The notes: generated by a model not told the origin, from the letters alone. Shown: positions 34,701-46,345, counted from the stretch's first letter. The stretch: 64,000 nucleotides of DNA from Pratylenchus scribneri (GCA_030063045.1 JAQSEB010000159.1:558001-622000); one strand, 5' to 3'. Numbers and translations: made by a program.

Positions 34701-35249
34701 TTTTATAATTTTTAAAAAATTGAATTTCTTTATATAAGAACAAAACGGAAATCGTTTAATTTTTATAAATTAAGAAATTAATTTTGATTTATATAAATAT
34801 TTGATTTGGATTGGACAGGCTTCAATGATATCCAAAAATGCCCATATATTAGAAAATAAATAAAAGTTTTATTTATTATTTTTGTAAATTTTCCCCGTTA
34901 CCCATGCTAACTCACTGTTTAATTCAACTCACTGTTTAATTCTTTCTTCTTTTAACTTTTTTTGCTGCTCTTGGATTTGCCGGTCCAGGTCATAGTCATA
35001 GTAGGTCAATGCAACAGCAGATGACATTGAATTTTGCACCGTATAATCTTGGGTAGCAGATAGCATAAGGCTACCCGAATAGCCGGATTGGGCAGCAGAT
35101 ACCAACGGCGGAACAAAATATCCAGCTCCAAATTGGACAGCACTAGATCCTAAAGGCGGAAAGAACTCAGCAGAATAGCCATGTTGGACAAGAGGTACGG
35201 CCGGAGTCGCAGGCCACCAATTCCAATTTTGTCTGGCATAATGCTGGGT
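31746..35249 (-). CDS. RRM-less relative of the secreted RRM family; 5' end not found
   Basis: Exons: 34933-35249, 33984-34096, 33327-33563, 32348-32563 and 31746-31924, all in phase (353 aa plus a missing start). The first exon is a Tyr/Pro/Gln/Ala-rich stretch (HYARQNWNWWPATPAVPLVQ) equivalent to the linker after the RRM in the 48-53 kb gene, but no RRM exon precedes it. The second holds IRIGKPSPQSTSTAGQATG and ends at a GC donor (GCAATT). The third is acidic. The fourth has KKSYLEVLQTPQ and ERWSDMVEKDE, family hallmarks. The last begins GKSNVATAAEHHKN, matching AEKSNVDTVDHHKN at 62,016. It cannot splice in phase to the secreted exon set at 35.5-37 kb. It may be a gene that lost its 5' end, or a pseudogene with open frames. 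Confidence 0.5.
34237..34522. mobile_element. Diverged hAT-like MITE
   Basis: Starts CAGGGCTGGGCAAAATCGAA, the inverse of the right end of the 43,328-44,030 element, and carries repeated ACGGTA motifs. The right end GTAGGTACCCCACTACCC has drifted. It lies in an intron of the RRM-less gene. Confidence 0.6.
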
Positions 35250-35329
35250 CTTGAATGAGAAAAAAAATTTTTTTAATAAATATAATCAGAATGTCAGCCA
35301 ATGCCCTCTTTTGTTCAATTTATAGGATT

Positions 35330-35516
35330 ATACTTCGGAATTAGGGTGCCGAAATTTTTTTGATTATTAAAAAATTATTTCTGGAAATTTTCGGGGGCAT
35401 AGAACGCGAATCCGATATTCATTTTGTTATATCTTACCATCTTGGTAAGAAATTACCGACTTTTTTCAAGATAATATCATGGGGGAGGAACGGCCGCAAT
35501 TCCCGAAGGATTACCA
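35330..35516. mobile_element. Small family-B MITE at a gene's 3' end
   Basis: The right end inverts to GGTAATCCTTCGGGAATTGC, the family-B terminus. The interior keeps TTACCATCTTGGTAAG and GGCATAGAACGCGAATCCGA. Its terminus begins exactly after the TAT codon of the secreted gene at 35477-37069 and supplies both the potential splice donor and the stop. Confidence 0.65.
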
Positions 35517-37069
35517 TACATTTCTGCTAATAAACGTGAAACTTTAAAAATATATGATGGATAGGCCATTTTTCCTTGTGGATAACTCACATCATCATAC
35601 GGCTCATCTTCATGCAATTTTTCCTCTATTTCCTTCACAACATGGCTTCCAAAATTCAAACCGAATCCAGGGTCCACATATTCATAAAAAATTTCATAAA
35701 TGAGGCTATCCAGTTGAAATTTTTGCAATGTTGTCTTTATTTTCCCTTTGTTTTTCTGATCCTCTATGTATTTTGTGAAAATCGTTTCTTAACGAATAAA
35801 AATGATATAAAAAATATTATAATATATTATAAAAAAAAATATAAATTTATATTTTTAGATTATTTTTAAATTTATAATTTTTTTTAGATTATTTTAAAAA
35901 AAATTTTTACCCATCGGTTTTTGTAATTCGCCTTTCTTAACGGATTCGTAAAAATCCACGTTTTGGATGAATTTTCGGTTAATCAATTTTCGCAATTCTT
36001 TCTTGTCAATTTTTTCTGTAATTTAATATTTCATATAAATTATATCTAGAAAATTAAAGAAACTCACCGATGTCCTCAAACAATATTTTCAAGATTGCTT
36101 GATCCAGTTCTTCGGTTTGTTTTCTGCTCATTGCCTGCATCAATTGCTTTTCCTTCAAGTAAAGACCAAAGGCAATTTCTGAAATTTTATTTTTTTTTGG
36201 GATTTTTGGAAGCAAGATTTAATCAATAGCTTAATGATGAAAATGATTGACAGATTGGTCAAAATTGGCTCAAATCTTAAGCCGCCTTTTGCGGACACCA
36301 CTTGTGGATGAAACGATCTGGTGCCAATGATGGTAAAGCATCGACGTCATTTTTTATACCATTTTATTAGGCAAAAAATTTGCTAAAAAATGACATCAAA
36401 AACTTTGACTATGACCAATATTGAATATTCACCCAGTTATGGCCAAAAATCCGCTAGTTTAATTAAAATTGTATTTTTGTGCAGTTTTTTGGTTTAACTC
36501 GGTGAATACTCAATATTGGTCTAAGCTTTTGATGTCATTTTGTTGCTAATTTTATGCCTAACATTAAACAATTCCACATTAACTTTACAGTCAGCGCCAC
36601 CAAACCATTTCGTCCGCAAGTGGCGGGTCCGCAAATAATACGAAACAAGGATATTCGGAATTTTTTTTATTTTTTTTTGTTTTCTTTATATTCTTCTTTT
36701 ATTTTGGAATAAAATAAATTATTTCAATTTTTAAACTATTTCATTGAATAACCAAACCATTTTCCCTCCCAAATAAAAACCACAACGAACCGAACATTGC
36801 GTATAATTTGTGTGGTGTGTTTTTCATCCGATTTGTTGGCCTGGCAATAAGGTGATCGATTTTTTCCCTCAAGAATGCTATGTCAACATTGGATTCTATA
36901 TATTAAAAAGAAGAGGTAAAGAAATTTACACAATTAATTAATTAATTTTGATCGCTTAAAATGGTTCTTAAATGAATATTTCTTTGAGTAAATAATATAT
37001 AAATCCTTGGAAATAATATAAAAATTCTCACCAGCAGAAGCAAATGAAAATAAGAAAAAAAAGAACATT
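35477..37069 (-). CDS. Small secreted protein with helical repeats, 222 aa
   Basis: Exons: 37033-37069, 36791-36895, 36068-36178, 35911-36015 and 35477-35787; all introns are phase 1. The first exon is only MFFFFLFSFASA, a compact signal peptide with a likely cleavage after ASA. The mature part is alpha-helical and contains repeats of the form F-x3-YL...LD-x2-I-x2-IF-x-E: AFGLYLKEKQLMQAM then LDQAILKILFEDIG, and IFTKYIEDQ then LDSLIYEIFYEYVDPG. The protein at 38-42 kb shares this repeat. The last 13 residues (GNPSGIAAVPPP region) are encoded by the end of a MITE. No known family recognised. A secreted effector-like role is inference only. Confidence 0.6.
36283..36640. mobile_element. Foldback MITE, family A, copy 2
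   Basis: Shares GATGGTAAAGC, AAAAATGACATCAAAA, TTGAATATTCACC and the inverse arm ending TTTCGTCCGCAAGTGGCG with the 29,672 copy. It lies in intron 2 of the small secreted gene. Confidence 0.75.
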
Positions 37070-37292
37070 CCCCTGCAATAATTCCATCGAAATTTTAGAA
37101 TTTTAAATTTCGATGTTTTTAATTTAGTTCAAGTTCGATTTCATAAAAGGTTGTTTTTTGATAAAAAAAAAACGATCAATAAAAAAGGTATGGGGGATTT
37201 TGTTAGTTTAAAAAAAAATTAAATTTTTTTGAAGTGAATTATTTTTTCTTCACTTTCTTCATGAATGATCCGTTTTATTCAATATATATGTC

Positions 37293-37491
37293 CTCGCGAA
37301 AACTGGAAATTACAAACTATTTTCGTCAGAGAAGCAGAAAAAGTTCGAATTTCGAAAAACTATTGTATAGGGTTAGGGTCTAGGGGTTCAGAGCGTGGGG
37401 TTAGGGATAGGGGCTATGGGTTAGGGTTAGGTTTGTACTCTGCTTCTTCGGCGAAATTGTGTGTAATTTCCAATTTTCGCGGATTTCCAGC
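37293..37491. mobile_element. Short foldback element with a TTAGGG-like centre
   Basis: The arms CGCGAAAACTGGAAATTACA and the inverse of TGTAATTTCCAATTTTCGCG flank a G-rich centre of imperfect GGGTTAGGG and GGGATAGGGG units. It sits just upstream of the small secreted gene, in its likely promoter. Confidence 0.7.
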
Positions 37492-37699
37492 TTTTGCGCC
37501 AACATTTATGCTATCAAAATGCTACTAATAATACAATTTTCTGAATTTTTTTTTATTAAAAATCTGCATTTTTATCTTCAATTTTTTCTCAAATTTTCAT
37601 TAAATAAAAATTTTTCTGTAAAAATTTCGATTTTGAGAATTTCATTGATTTATATTTTTGTTTCGATGCAAATTTCGATTTTTTTTTCTCGGGTATTAC

Positions 37700-38030
37700 G
37701 ACAATTGGGGGACGCGACATTAGGGGACGGAACGGTCTTATTTCAAAAAGGTTCTAAAGTTGTAGTGCCAATTTATATGATATTTTATTAGGCATAAAAT
37801 TAGCTACAAAATTATATCAAAAGCATTGGCAAAAGTTGAATATTCACCGAATTATGGTCAAAAACGGCCAGAAACGAAATTTTAATTAAATCAACGGTTT
37901 TTTTGCCATAATTCGGTGATTGTAGCCAATTTTATGCCTAATAAAATGTCATATAAATTGTCACTGCAGCTTTACAGCCTTTGACATAAGACCGTTCCGT
38001 CCCCAAATGTCGCCTGCCCAATTGTCCTTC
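37700..38030. mobile_element. Foldback MITE, family A, copy 3
   Basis: Arms share TTAGGCATAAAATTAGCTAC, AAGTTGAATATTCACCGAAT and GACGGAACGGTCTTATTTC with the inverse at the right end. It lies immediately 3' of the gene ending at 38,050. Confidence 0.75.
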
Positions 38031-38049
38031 CTATCCACGTTCTACTTTA

Positions 38050-41000
38050 TTAGAGACCTTTGACTTCCGCAGAGTTCTCCGCAGCCATTGTCGCTTTTGG
38101 CAATTTCATCATATTACTCATTTGCCTTTGATAATTTACTGCATTTTTGAAAACCGGTGTTTTTCCAGTATTTTCCAAATATTCATAGAAAATTTTATCA
38201 ATATATCCGTTCAGATGATAACGCTGTTCATTTGTAATTTTATATTCAAATTTTTGCCTCCCTCCATTTTGCAGGTTGTTTACACGACTGCTCAAATTGT
38301 GATGATATAAATAGAGGCCGAAAACTTTCTCTAAAAATTAATTAAGAGATAATATAAAATTGGCAAAAAAAACAATGAAATTGGCAAAAATCTTTCGTGT
38401 CAAAAAATATTATATTTTTTAGGCTATATAACTTGGCCGCATCTATATTAGGGCTCAGGGTTAGGTTCAGGGCAGGATGGGATTAGGGGCTAAGGAATCT
38501 TAAAGAAGTCTGATTTGGCCAAGTTATATGGCCCCGAAAAAATAATATTTTTCAACACGAAAGATTTTAGCCAATTTCATTGTTTTTTATTTTTTTTTTT
38601 GCCAAATTATAATAAATGACTGCCATTAATTAATTGATTTCATAAAAATTTAATTAAGATGAAAAAATTTGAAGATATACATGAAATTTGTTTTTTTGGA
38701 TTTCTTACATTTTCTCCAGCAGGAGTTGTTACTTATTTTATGAAATTTAATAGTTTTTTTATATAGCAAACCCATATTCTATGAGAGATATTAAAAAAAT
38801 AATTTAAAAATAAGGAAAATTAATTTTCGAATTTCTTCATTCAACTTACTTTGTTTTTGAATATTATTTGCAGTAGATCCATATTTTCTCTCCACAATAC
38901 CTAACAAATAACGCAACAAGCTTTCGTCAACAAAGTCTAAAATTAAAAAATTTCAAAAAATAAATTATTTTTGCAATCAACTTACAAAGTAATTTTCCCT
39001 CATATTTTTTGTATTTTTCCTCCACATTTTCTCCCAAAATAATGTCAATTTGTTCATTTAATAACTTATTGGCCTCCTTTTTTGCCACATACAATTTATG
39101 CACTTCTACTGTTGTCACATTTCGTTGTATGTATTTTTTAACAATGAAATCTAAACATTGAATTCATATGTATTGAATATTGACTATTGAAGCATATTTG
39201 CGCTTTTCATCGAAACGGTCGGAAATGTTCATATTCAATTTAGAAATTTAAATTAAAAAATGTTTTCAGATTCAGCATGTTGGAAAAAACATAAAGCCAT
39301 TTTAAAAACTTATTTTTATGGATCTTAAACTAGCAATTATTTATTTGAATACATGTAAAATATCAAAAACATGCTTGTTTTAATTTTGTTTTTTGTACAA
39401 AAATGTATGTTTTTAAACTGGTTTTATGTCTTTTCCAACATGTTGAATCCGAAAACATCATTGATTTTTTGGTTTAACCCCTCTAAATTGAAATATGATC
39501 ATTTCCGACCTTTTCGATGAAATTCGCTAGCACCCAAGCGGCAAAATTTCATTTTCGATAATTTCGATATTTTTTTTTTTTAGTTTCGTTTCGCAAAAAC
39601 GTTGATTTCTCGAAAATAAATCGAAACGAAACTAGCAAAATGGGATCCTTATACTAATTTTCTCTCTATTCCAAGAATTTGGAATTTTATGAGCAAAAAA
39701 CATCATCAAAAAATTTTTACAATTGTTTTTTTTTGAGAAAAAAAAATATTATTGGAATGATTTAAATTTTTTATTTTTTTCCTAACAAAATTTTTTCCAA
39801 ATTTTTAAAATTTTTTAAAAAGTAATATGAATAAAATGAGTATTGCTTTTTTAAAAATTCATGATGCATATAAAATATTAGCTAAGTTAAAATAAACGCG
39901 AATTGTCTGAATATGAATGAACCTATAAAAAAAACAGGGGAATTGGAAGGTGCTTTGCCAGATTTCCGGGGAAGTTCCCTAAATTCAAAAATTCTCTATA
40001 TAAAAAAATTTAATAAAAATTGATCTGTGGATTTTTTTTACGGATCAGATTAAATTTCATTTTATTTAAAAACCTTTTAATATTTTCCAAGCTTTTTCCT
40101 TGTCTGATTGTCGTTTAACAGCTCTCGGTGGATTTTTGTAGAAATACAGAGAAACAAGGTTTAAATCTTCCATGTTAATTTTGAATTCTGAAAAATGAAA
40201 GAAAATAAATTTAATTGAAAAAATTTATTGGTTTTCTTGGATGATTCCATCAAATTTTATTTATAATCCAGTCCATTCTTAGATGTCGTAATTATAAAGT
40301 TAATCATATTTCCTGTCATTTTATTTATGCCAATATTTTAAAAATCAAGTGACAAAATTCCGTTTTAGGGCTAAAAATTTTTTCACTATAATTTGAACAA
40401 TTTTGCATATTTATTTGTTCATTTTTAATTAAATATAAGAAAATATTGGATCACCAAGCAATTAATTAAAACTATTCCCAAAATAAGTAAAAGATAAAAA
40501 AGGGGCAGAAAACGGCATTAATACTTATTTATTTCTATAATTCTTTCCAACAATTGATAAAAATAAATTTTCCTTTTTAAAATAGTAAAATTCATCCTGC
40601 ATATTATTTTAATTGGGGCTGCTCACAATCGGTTAACCGAACCGAACCTCTGTGGCCAATTTTTGGCTCAAAAAATAGAAACCTAAACGGAATTTCGAAA
40701 ACCCGTCAAAACCGAAATAACCAATTGGTATTTCGGTTTTTCACCCTGAGAGTTAATTTTTGGTTAAAACTTTTACCTTTTCATTTTTTGCTAAAGTTTT
40801 ACCTTGGCGGGGCCATTTTTATTTAAAATTTTATATTTTGTAATCGTTTTTTAATTAAATTTCTACCTACTGTGGTCCAATTGGAAATTTTTTTGTCTTG
40901 ACTATGTATGCCATTTTGGTTTAATGATTGGATAGAATTTTTACTACTATATCGGTGTCATTTTGGATTAAATTTTCTATCTAATATGCTATTTTGGCTC

Positions 41001-42130
41001 TGAATTTTTCTTTGACGAAGGAATCTGGCTAATTTTCTAATTGCAGGACTCTGTTTTAATTAAAAATTTTCTATGTGCCAAAAAATTGACGAAGAAAAAT
41101 ATATTGATAATGTTATTTAAATTATTGTTTGCTTTTTTCCTTTATTATATGAAAAATATACATTTTAAATCATTTGTCAAAAAACCAAAAAATCGAAAAC
41201 TACAACTTTTCAAAAACCGAAACCGAGATCAGCAGACCAGTAAAATCGGAGGAATTCGGTTTAAAATAGACAATGAACAACCCTAATTTTGATTCCAATA
41301 TTAAATTTTGATTAAAATTCATAATTTTTTCCATGAATTTATACAAAAATACAATTTTTATTTACCAGAATTCTCGGTGTCCTCTTTTTGTTCCTCACCA
41401 CTGTTTTCAGCAATTATTCCCTTCATTTTTAACTTTTCTTTCGATTCCACCGTTTCACTCATCAATGCAGTTCCCGTCTCCGCCTTCTCCTCATCAGTTG
41501 GAATTACATTTTCATCTTCATTTTCTGCCAGAACATCAAAGCTGTTCTTAGTAAGAATGCTTCCACTAACCGAAGTGGGATCTATAAAATAATTTATTTT
41601 TCTTTAGAATTCGCAAATAGGTTAATTGGAAGCAACTGTCTAATGAAAGCCATAAAATATTGACATAATTAGTAATTGTCCGATTTTAACTATAGCTTAG
41701 GGCTTAAACCTAAGCTTGAGTTTTCTGAGGCAATAGTAACGAATCGAAAAATATACACCCAAGCTCCTTCCTTGTTGATACCCTAGATATTTTCTTCCGA
41801 CTAATAAGCTATTTGGTCTTCCATTCTCCGTCCGTTATGGATCGGTTTACCCGAGCGCTACTTTTGCCTTGCGGCTTTTCATCGCTCTTTTACACATTGG
41901 AAAAAATGCATAAAGCTTAAAAATTTTTTCTTTAGATTTTGTAAGAATTTGACAATAACTTGGCCTCCAATTAGTAGCAGTTTAATTGGCCCACGCGCTT
42001 ATAATGTATCATTAAAATTACTATTTCCACCGCATTCCACAATAGGCATATTAGACACCAAAAAGATAAATCCGAGGAATGTCATGGCAAGCAAAATTGG
42101 TTGACGGAACATTGTTCCCACAATTTTCAT
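38050..42130 (-). CDS. Secreted protein: signal peptide, acidic linker, helical repeats, 317-323 aa
   Basis: Exons: 42022-42130, 41366-41581, 40074-40187, 38986-39150, 38850-38936 and 38050-38330, all with phase-1 introns. Of two in-frame starts, 42112 (MFRQPILLAMTFLGFIFLVS) is preferred because it gives a 91-nt exon, equal in length to its paralogue at 53451-53541. A signal peptide ending near VECGG leads to an acidic exon ending GEEQKEDTENSG, matching the linker end of the RRM gene (ALMSE...NSG against LLMSE...NSG). After that come helical repeats: YIQRN...LNEQIDIILGEN and VFGLYLYHHN...LNGYIDKIFYEYLENTG. The gene looks like the secreted RRM gene with everything from the RRM to the linker deleted and a helical-repeat module attached. 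Function unknown. Confidence 0.65.
38363..38605. mobile_element. Foldback element
   Basis: The left arm ATTGGCAAAAATCTTTCGTG is inverted on the right as CACGAAAGATTTTAGCCAAT. The centre has AGGGCTCAGGGTTAGGTTC. A half copy is present at 28,383-28,500 in the pseudoprotease array. It lies in an intron of the 38-42 kb gene. Confidence 0.7.
39190..39535. mobile_element. Foldback element
   Basis: The arms TTTTCATCGAAACGGTCGGA and the inverse of TCCGACCTTTTCGATGAAA, with matching CAGCATGTTGGAAAA and TTTTCCAACATGTTGAATCC further in, form a near-complete palindrome. Intronic. Confidence 0.7.
40615..41286. mobile_element. Probable hAT-like non-autonomous element
   Basis: Starts GGGGCTGCTCACAATCGGTT and ends AATGAACAACCCT. 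Both ends are rich in ACCGAA/TTCGGTTT pairs that invert onto each other. A fragment of the same start is seen at 19,900. It lies in an intron of the 38-42 kb gene. The target duplication is not clear. Confidence 0.5.
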
Positions 42131-42239
42131 TCAATTCAAATACAGAAAAGATGGAATATATTTTCAAAGATTTTTTGGCGGAATAGTCGAGAGAATAATA
42201 ATGGGAGAAATTATTGGAATTAATGTGATTTCAGTCTTC

Positions 42240-44680
42240 GAAAACAGTCATTTTAAGCAGGGCCCAACTTGAAGGTAATGAAATGAGCTAGGGCAAAATT
42301 GATGGAGAATTTCTCGCTGGAAGGCGCACGCAATCCCATTGGGCCAAAAATATGGCCATTGCCTCTAGATCCTTACCGACCGCTGGCTCGGAGGGAATAT
42401 CTGGCCATTCCAGAATTCCTTTCAATTATTTCGCTCTCTCGGATACATTATCTTCATCTCTTTTCCTTCTCACTTATCCCAATTTTTGGGGGAATTTCGG
42501 TTGGCAAAATAATCAGCGGCAGGTCGATGGGCTCTTGCCTTGCATCCATGGCGATCGCTCGCTCAATCCACAAATGGAATTTAGCCAAATAAAATTGTCA
42601 TCCCCTCCCCCATTTTCTCGAGCACGCATTCTTTTCCCTACCCTTGCCCAGCTCCTTCTCAACTTAGGAAAATGATGTTATTTGGGACTGAATTTTCGGT
42701 CAATGTAGTCCATCAGCCTCTCGCCTGCCTCTTTGGATTTGGCTCAACAAATTAATGTAAATCCTTCATAATTTCCATTTTCGCACACATACATCCTCCT
42801 TACTGCGCCATTTCTAGGAAATATCATTTGATATTGGAATGTGTCTATTAGTGTTGGACAAAAGCCGCTCGCCTAATTCATCATGTGAGAGGCAGATGAA
42901 CAGCGCAGATCGGCACAATACCGCATGAAACTAGAAAATATCTTCCTCATCCAATTTTCGTGCTCTCTCATCACTTCGCCATTTCTTTTTTCCCCCCTTT
43001 TCCATCCCATTTTAAGGAGAATATGTGGTTGGCAAAACAGTGGATGGAAACTAGTGCCATGATTCCAGGGCTGCCGAACGGTTTCTCCTTAGAGGAAATA
43101 TGGCCAAACTAAATAAATATATTCTTACAGTCCCATTATCGCGCGCATACATCCTTTTTCCTGCGCCATCTCGTTGGGAAAAGTCATTTGATATTGTATT
43201 GGGTCAATCAGTGCCTACCGCTAGTCGCTCGCCCAACTATTCATGTGAGAGTCTCATATGACATGAATAATTGGGCGCTGTGAGAGGCAGATGACTAGCA
43301 CAGATCGGCACAATCGTGTATCCAGGGCAGGTATGGGTACCGTACCGTTTACCGTGAAATACCGTGTTTTTACCCTTATCGTTTACCGTTAACGTCTACT
43401 GTTTTATGGGGCATACCGTGCAAAAATACACCCTTAAGAATGTCATTTTAGGAAGAAAAATTAATTTTATTTTTTCAAGAGATGGCCATTTTTGTTTAAA
43501 ATTTTATCTTTTCAAGGATATTTTTGGCTAAAATTTCGCTCTATCGGGGCCATTTTTGACTAAAAATTTTCCTAGTTGAGGCCATTTTTGGATAAAATTT
43601 TCGACCACATCACAAAATCTTTCAAGATAATTTAAATTTTATTCATATTTGGATTTATTAAAATAACAATAACAAAGAACCAATCCCAAAAATTAGTAGA
43701 CTCACCTATCTGCTATCTTCTCTCATGGCATTGACTAGATGCTAAAGCCCAAGGTTAGAGCTGCGGCTTTTTTTCAACAGCTGGAAAAATTTTTAGTAAT
43801 TTGAGGAAGAATTTTAAAAAAGAAAACACGTTGAAAAATTTTTTTAATCAGCATTATTAAATTTTGATTTAAGTTACATATAAAAATAAAAATTTACCGT
43901 TACTGTTTACCGTGAAATACCGTGATTTTGGCCTATTTTTTACCCTACCGTTATCGTGACCGCGATTTTGAAACATACCGTTTACCGTTACCGTGCACCG
44001 TTTTTAAATTTTCGATTTTGCCCATCCCTGATCCAGGGCCTCTAATCGCTTGCTTTTTGAAGGGAATTTAGCCATTCAAAATAGATATCACCCTCCTCCT
44101 CCTACCCAATCCCATTTTCGCACGCATACTCTCTACCCATTTTAAAGAAATATCATTTGATAGTGTTTTGCCTATCAGTATCGGCCACAACCATTCCAGC
44201 TCCATATTATACTGCCGAAATTTAGCCAAAATAGAATGGCACAATTGAGCGAAAATTTATTGATGCTTTCCTCCGCAGATTTTCACGTTCTCTCTTCTCT
44301 TCTCCACCTCCTTTCCCCCTTTTATTCCCCATTTTAAGGAGAAAATTTGGTTGGTAAAAACATGTCGATTGCTATTAGCCGATCGCTCGCTCCTTGGAGG
44401 GAATTTGGCCAAACAAAATAGATATCAGTCTCAATCCCATTTTCATGCGCACGCATCTTTTTCCGCACCATCTTCTTCCTATATTAGGAAAATGATGTCA
44501 ACTAGAATTGGATTGTTTTGATCAGGGCCAGCCATCAGCCGCTCTCCTGCCTCTTTGAGTGAATTTAGCCAAACAAAATTTATGTCAATATACAGGCCCA
44601 TTTTCTCGCGCACGCATTCTTTTCCTTGCCTTATTTTCTTCCAATTGTAGAGTAATGTTATTTTGCGCTGGTGTCAAGGC
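42240..44680. repeat. Degenerate tandem repeat tract, units about 200-320 bp
   Basis: Recurring words include GAATTTAGCCAAACAAAAT, CCCATTTTCTCGCGCACGCA, AAATATCATTTGATA, GTGAGAGGCAGATGA and CAGATCGGCACAAT. The tract is less AT-rich than its surroundings. Related, more decayed sequence lies at 53,690-54,900 upstream of the secreted RRM gene. No gene inside; open frames at 42,299-42,675 are chance. Confidence 0.6.
43328..44030. mobile_element. hAT-type MITE, 703 bp, with exact 8-bp target-site duplication
   Basis: Flanked by ATCCAGGG at 43320-43327 and again at 44031-44038. It begins CAGGTATGGGTACCGTACCG and ends CGATTTTGCCCATCCCTG. Both ends contain many ACCGTTTACCGT-type units in inverted order. 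No transposase ORF. Confidence 0.9.
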
Positions 44681-45680
44681 AACTCGTACATTGGCAACTT
44701 GTACAGTGGCAACTCGAAAACAGGTAACTCGTACAGTGGCAACTCGTACATTTGCAACTCTTACACGGAGGAAATAAGTAAAATCGTACATTAGTGTATT
44801 TAGTGGCAAATTGGTGTCGAAATTTGGGTTATTATATACCAATCGATTTCTCTAGACAAGCTTAACAATAACATAGCATTTGTTATTCATAAAATATGAT
44901 TTTAAAAAATGTTGTTAACATTTACAGTAGAACGTGTTAAATCTAGGCTTAAGTTTACTTAAAAAGTTGTCGAAATAGGGTTTATTGTAATGTCCCAAGT
45001 ATTTTTTATGTTTAATTTACTCTTAGTAATTTAAAATATACATAATAAAGGCTTCACCATTCACTTATGAAATCAATAAATTTCATCATCGCCTAAACTT
45101 TTTTTATGGAATATTCCGATGAAATATTTCTGCAGATCAAAATTCATCTCACGATATGAATCGATTGGTATATAAAAAACGCTAAATTCGCTATCAATTT
45201 ACCACTAAATATACTATTGTATGAGTTTACTTATTTCCTCCGTGTACGAGTTGCCAATGTACGAGTTACACGTCTACGAGTTGACTGTGTACGAGTTGCC
45301 AATGTACGAGTTACACGTCTACGAGTTGCCAATGTATGAGTTACACGTCTACGAGTTGACTGTGTACGAGTTGCCAATGTACGAGTTGCACGTGTACGAG
45401 TTGCCAATGTACGAGTTACACGTCTACGAGTTGCCAATGTACGAGTTACACGTCTACGAGTTGACTGTGTACGAGTTGCCAATGTACGAGTTACACGTCT
45501 ACGAGTTGCCAATGTACGAGTTGCACGTGTACGAGTTGCCAATGTACGAGTTACACGTCTACGAGTTGACTGTGTACGAGTTGCCAATGTACAAGTTACA
45601 CGTCTACGAATTGCCAATGTACGAGTTGCACGTCTACGAGTTGCCATTGTACGAGTTACACGTGTACGAGTTGCTCTTCT
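44680..45680. mobile_element. Palindromic element carrying a TACGAGTTGCCA minisatellite
   Basis: The left end (44,680-44,765) has GGCAACTCGTACA units. The right end (45,235-45,675) has about 29 15-bp units alternating GTACGAGTTGCCAAT and GTACGAGTTACACGT in the opposite orientation. Inner arms AAATAAGTAAA and TTTACTTATTTCCTCC, and ACCAATCGATT and AATCGATTGGT, pair up. The array is open in frames on both strands, giving YELPM/YELHV or ATRTLATR repeats, which I treat as a by-product of the 15-bp unit. Confidence 0.7.
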
Positions 45681-46279
45681 CCGTTTTGGCGCTCGCTATT
45701 TCCAATTATTCTTCTCTCTCTCTCTCTCCCCTTCACTCACCAAATTCCCAATGAGTTTAGAGAATGAAGAAATGAGAAAACCATTATCTTTCCTATTTTA
45801 CTCCGCCTATATTTGGGATACGAACAGCCCTTTGAGAAGAGAGAAATAAAAATATGGCCAAAAAAGATGCCCAAAATGCCAACAATAATAATTCTATGGT
45901 AATCGATGGGCCAATTTTCCTTCCCCCAACTTCTTGGTCATATATCCTTAGAAGATGAGAGAAGCAAAAGCTTAAAAATATTGTGTATGCATATCAGCAG
46001 GGAGTAAGAGAAATAAATTTTATTGGCACAATGGCCTATCAAGGTCCACTTGGCTAAGTTTTCATCATGAGAGCGACACCGTTTCGGGCACATACGTTTT
46101 TCCAGGGGGCTTAAAAAAATAATTTTCTTGAAATTCCGTTTATTCATTTTAAAAAGGGACAAACAAATTAGGAATTGTAGAATTCAAATGGAAAACATTT
46201 TCAGGTTAAATAATTCAACTTCAAAACATATTTTCATTGTAAAAAAGTGCAATTCAAATGGAAAACAAATTTCCGTAAT

Positions 46280-46345
46280 TGATAAAAATAAACTCACACG
46301 TTTGACTAATGACAATTGATAGATGGGAATTCCTTTGGCGATAGA
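46280..46345 (-). pseudogene. Relic of the RRM-family C-terminal exon
   Basis: The sequence around ATTGATAAAAATAAACTCAC, CGTTTGACTAATG and ATAGATGG matches the 3' edge of exon 11 and its intron in the 48-53 kb gene (48,955-49,005). No usable frame remains. Confidence 0.5.

Noticed and set aside
37265..37528. ORF with Gly/Arg-rich centre
   Set aside because: Entirely inside a foldback element with TTAGGG-like core; the open frame reflects the repeat.
42299..42675. Overlapping plus-strand ORFs of about 100 codons
   Set aside because: They fall in a degenerate tandem tract, share no similarity to any family in the window and lack splice context.
45221..45754. Long open frames (177 and 138 codons) made of pentapeptide repeats
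   Set aside because: They follow from a stop-free 15-bp minisatellite inside a palindromic element, and both strands are equally open.
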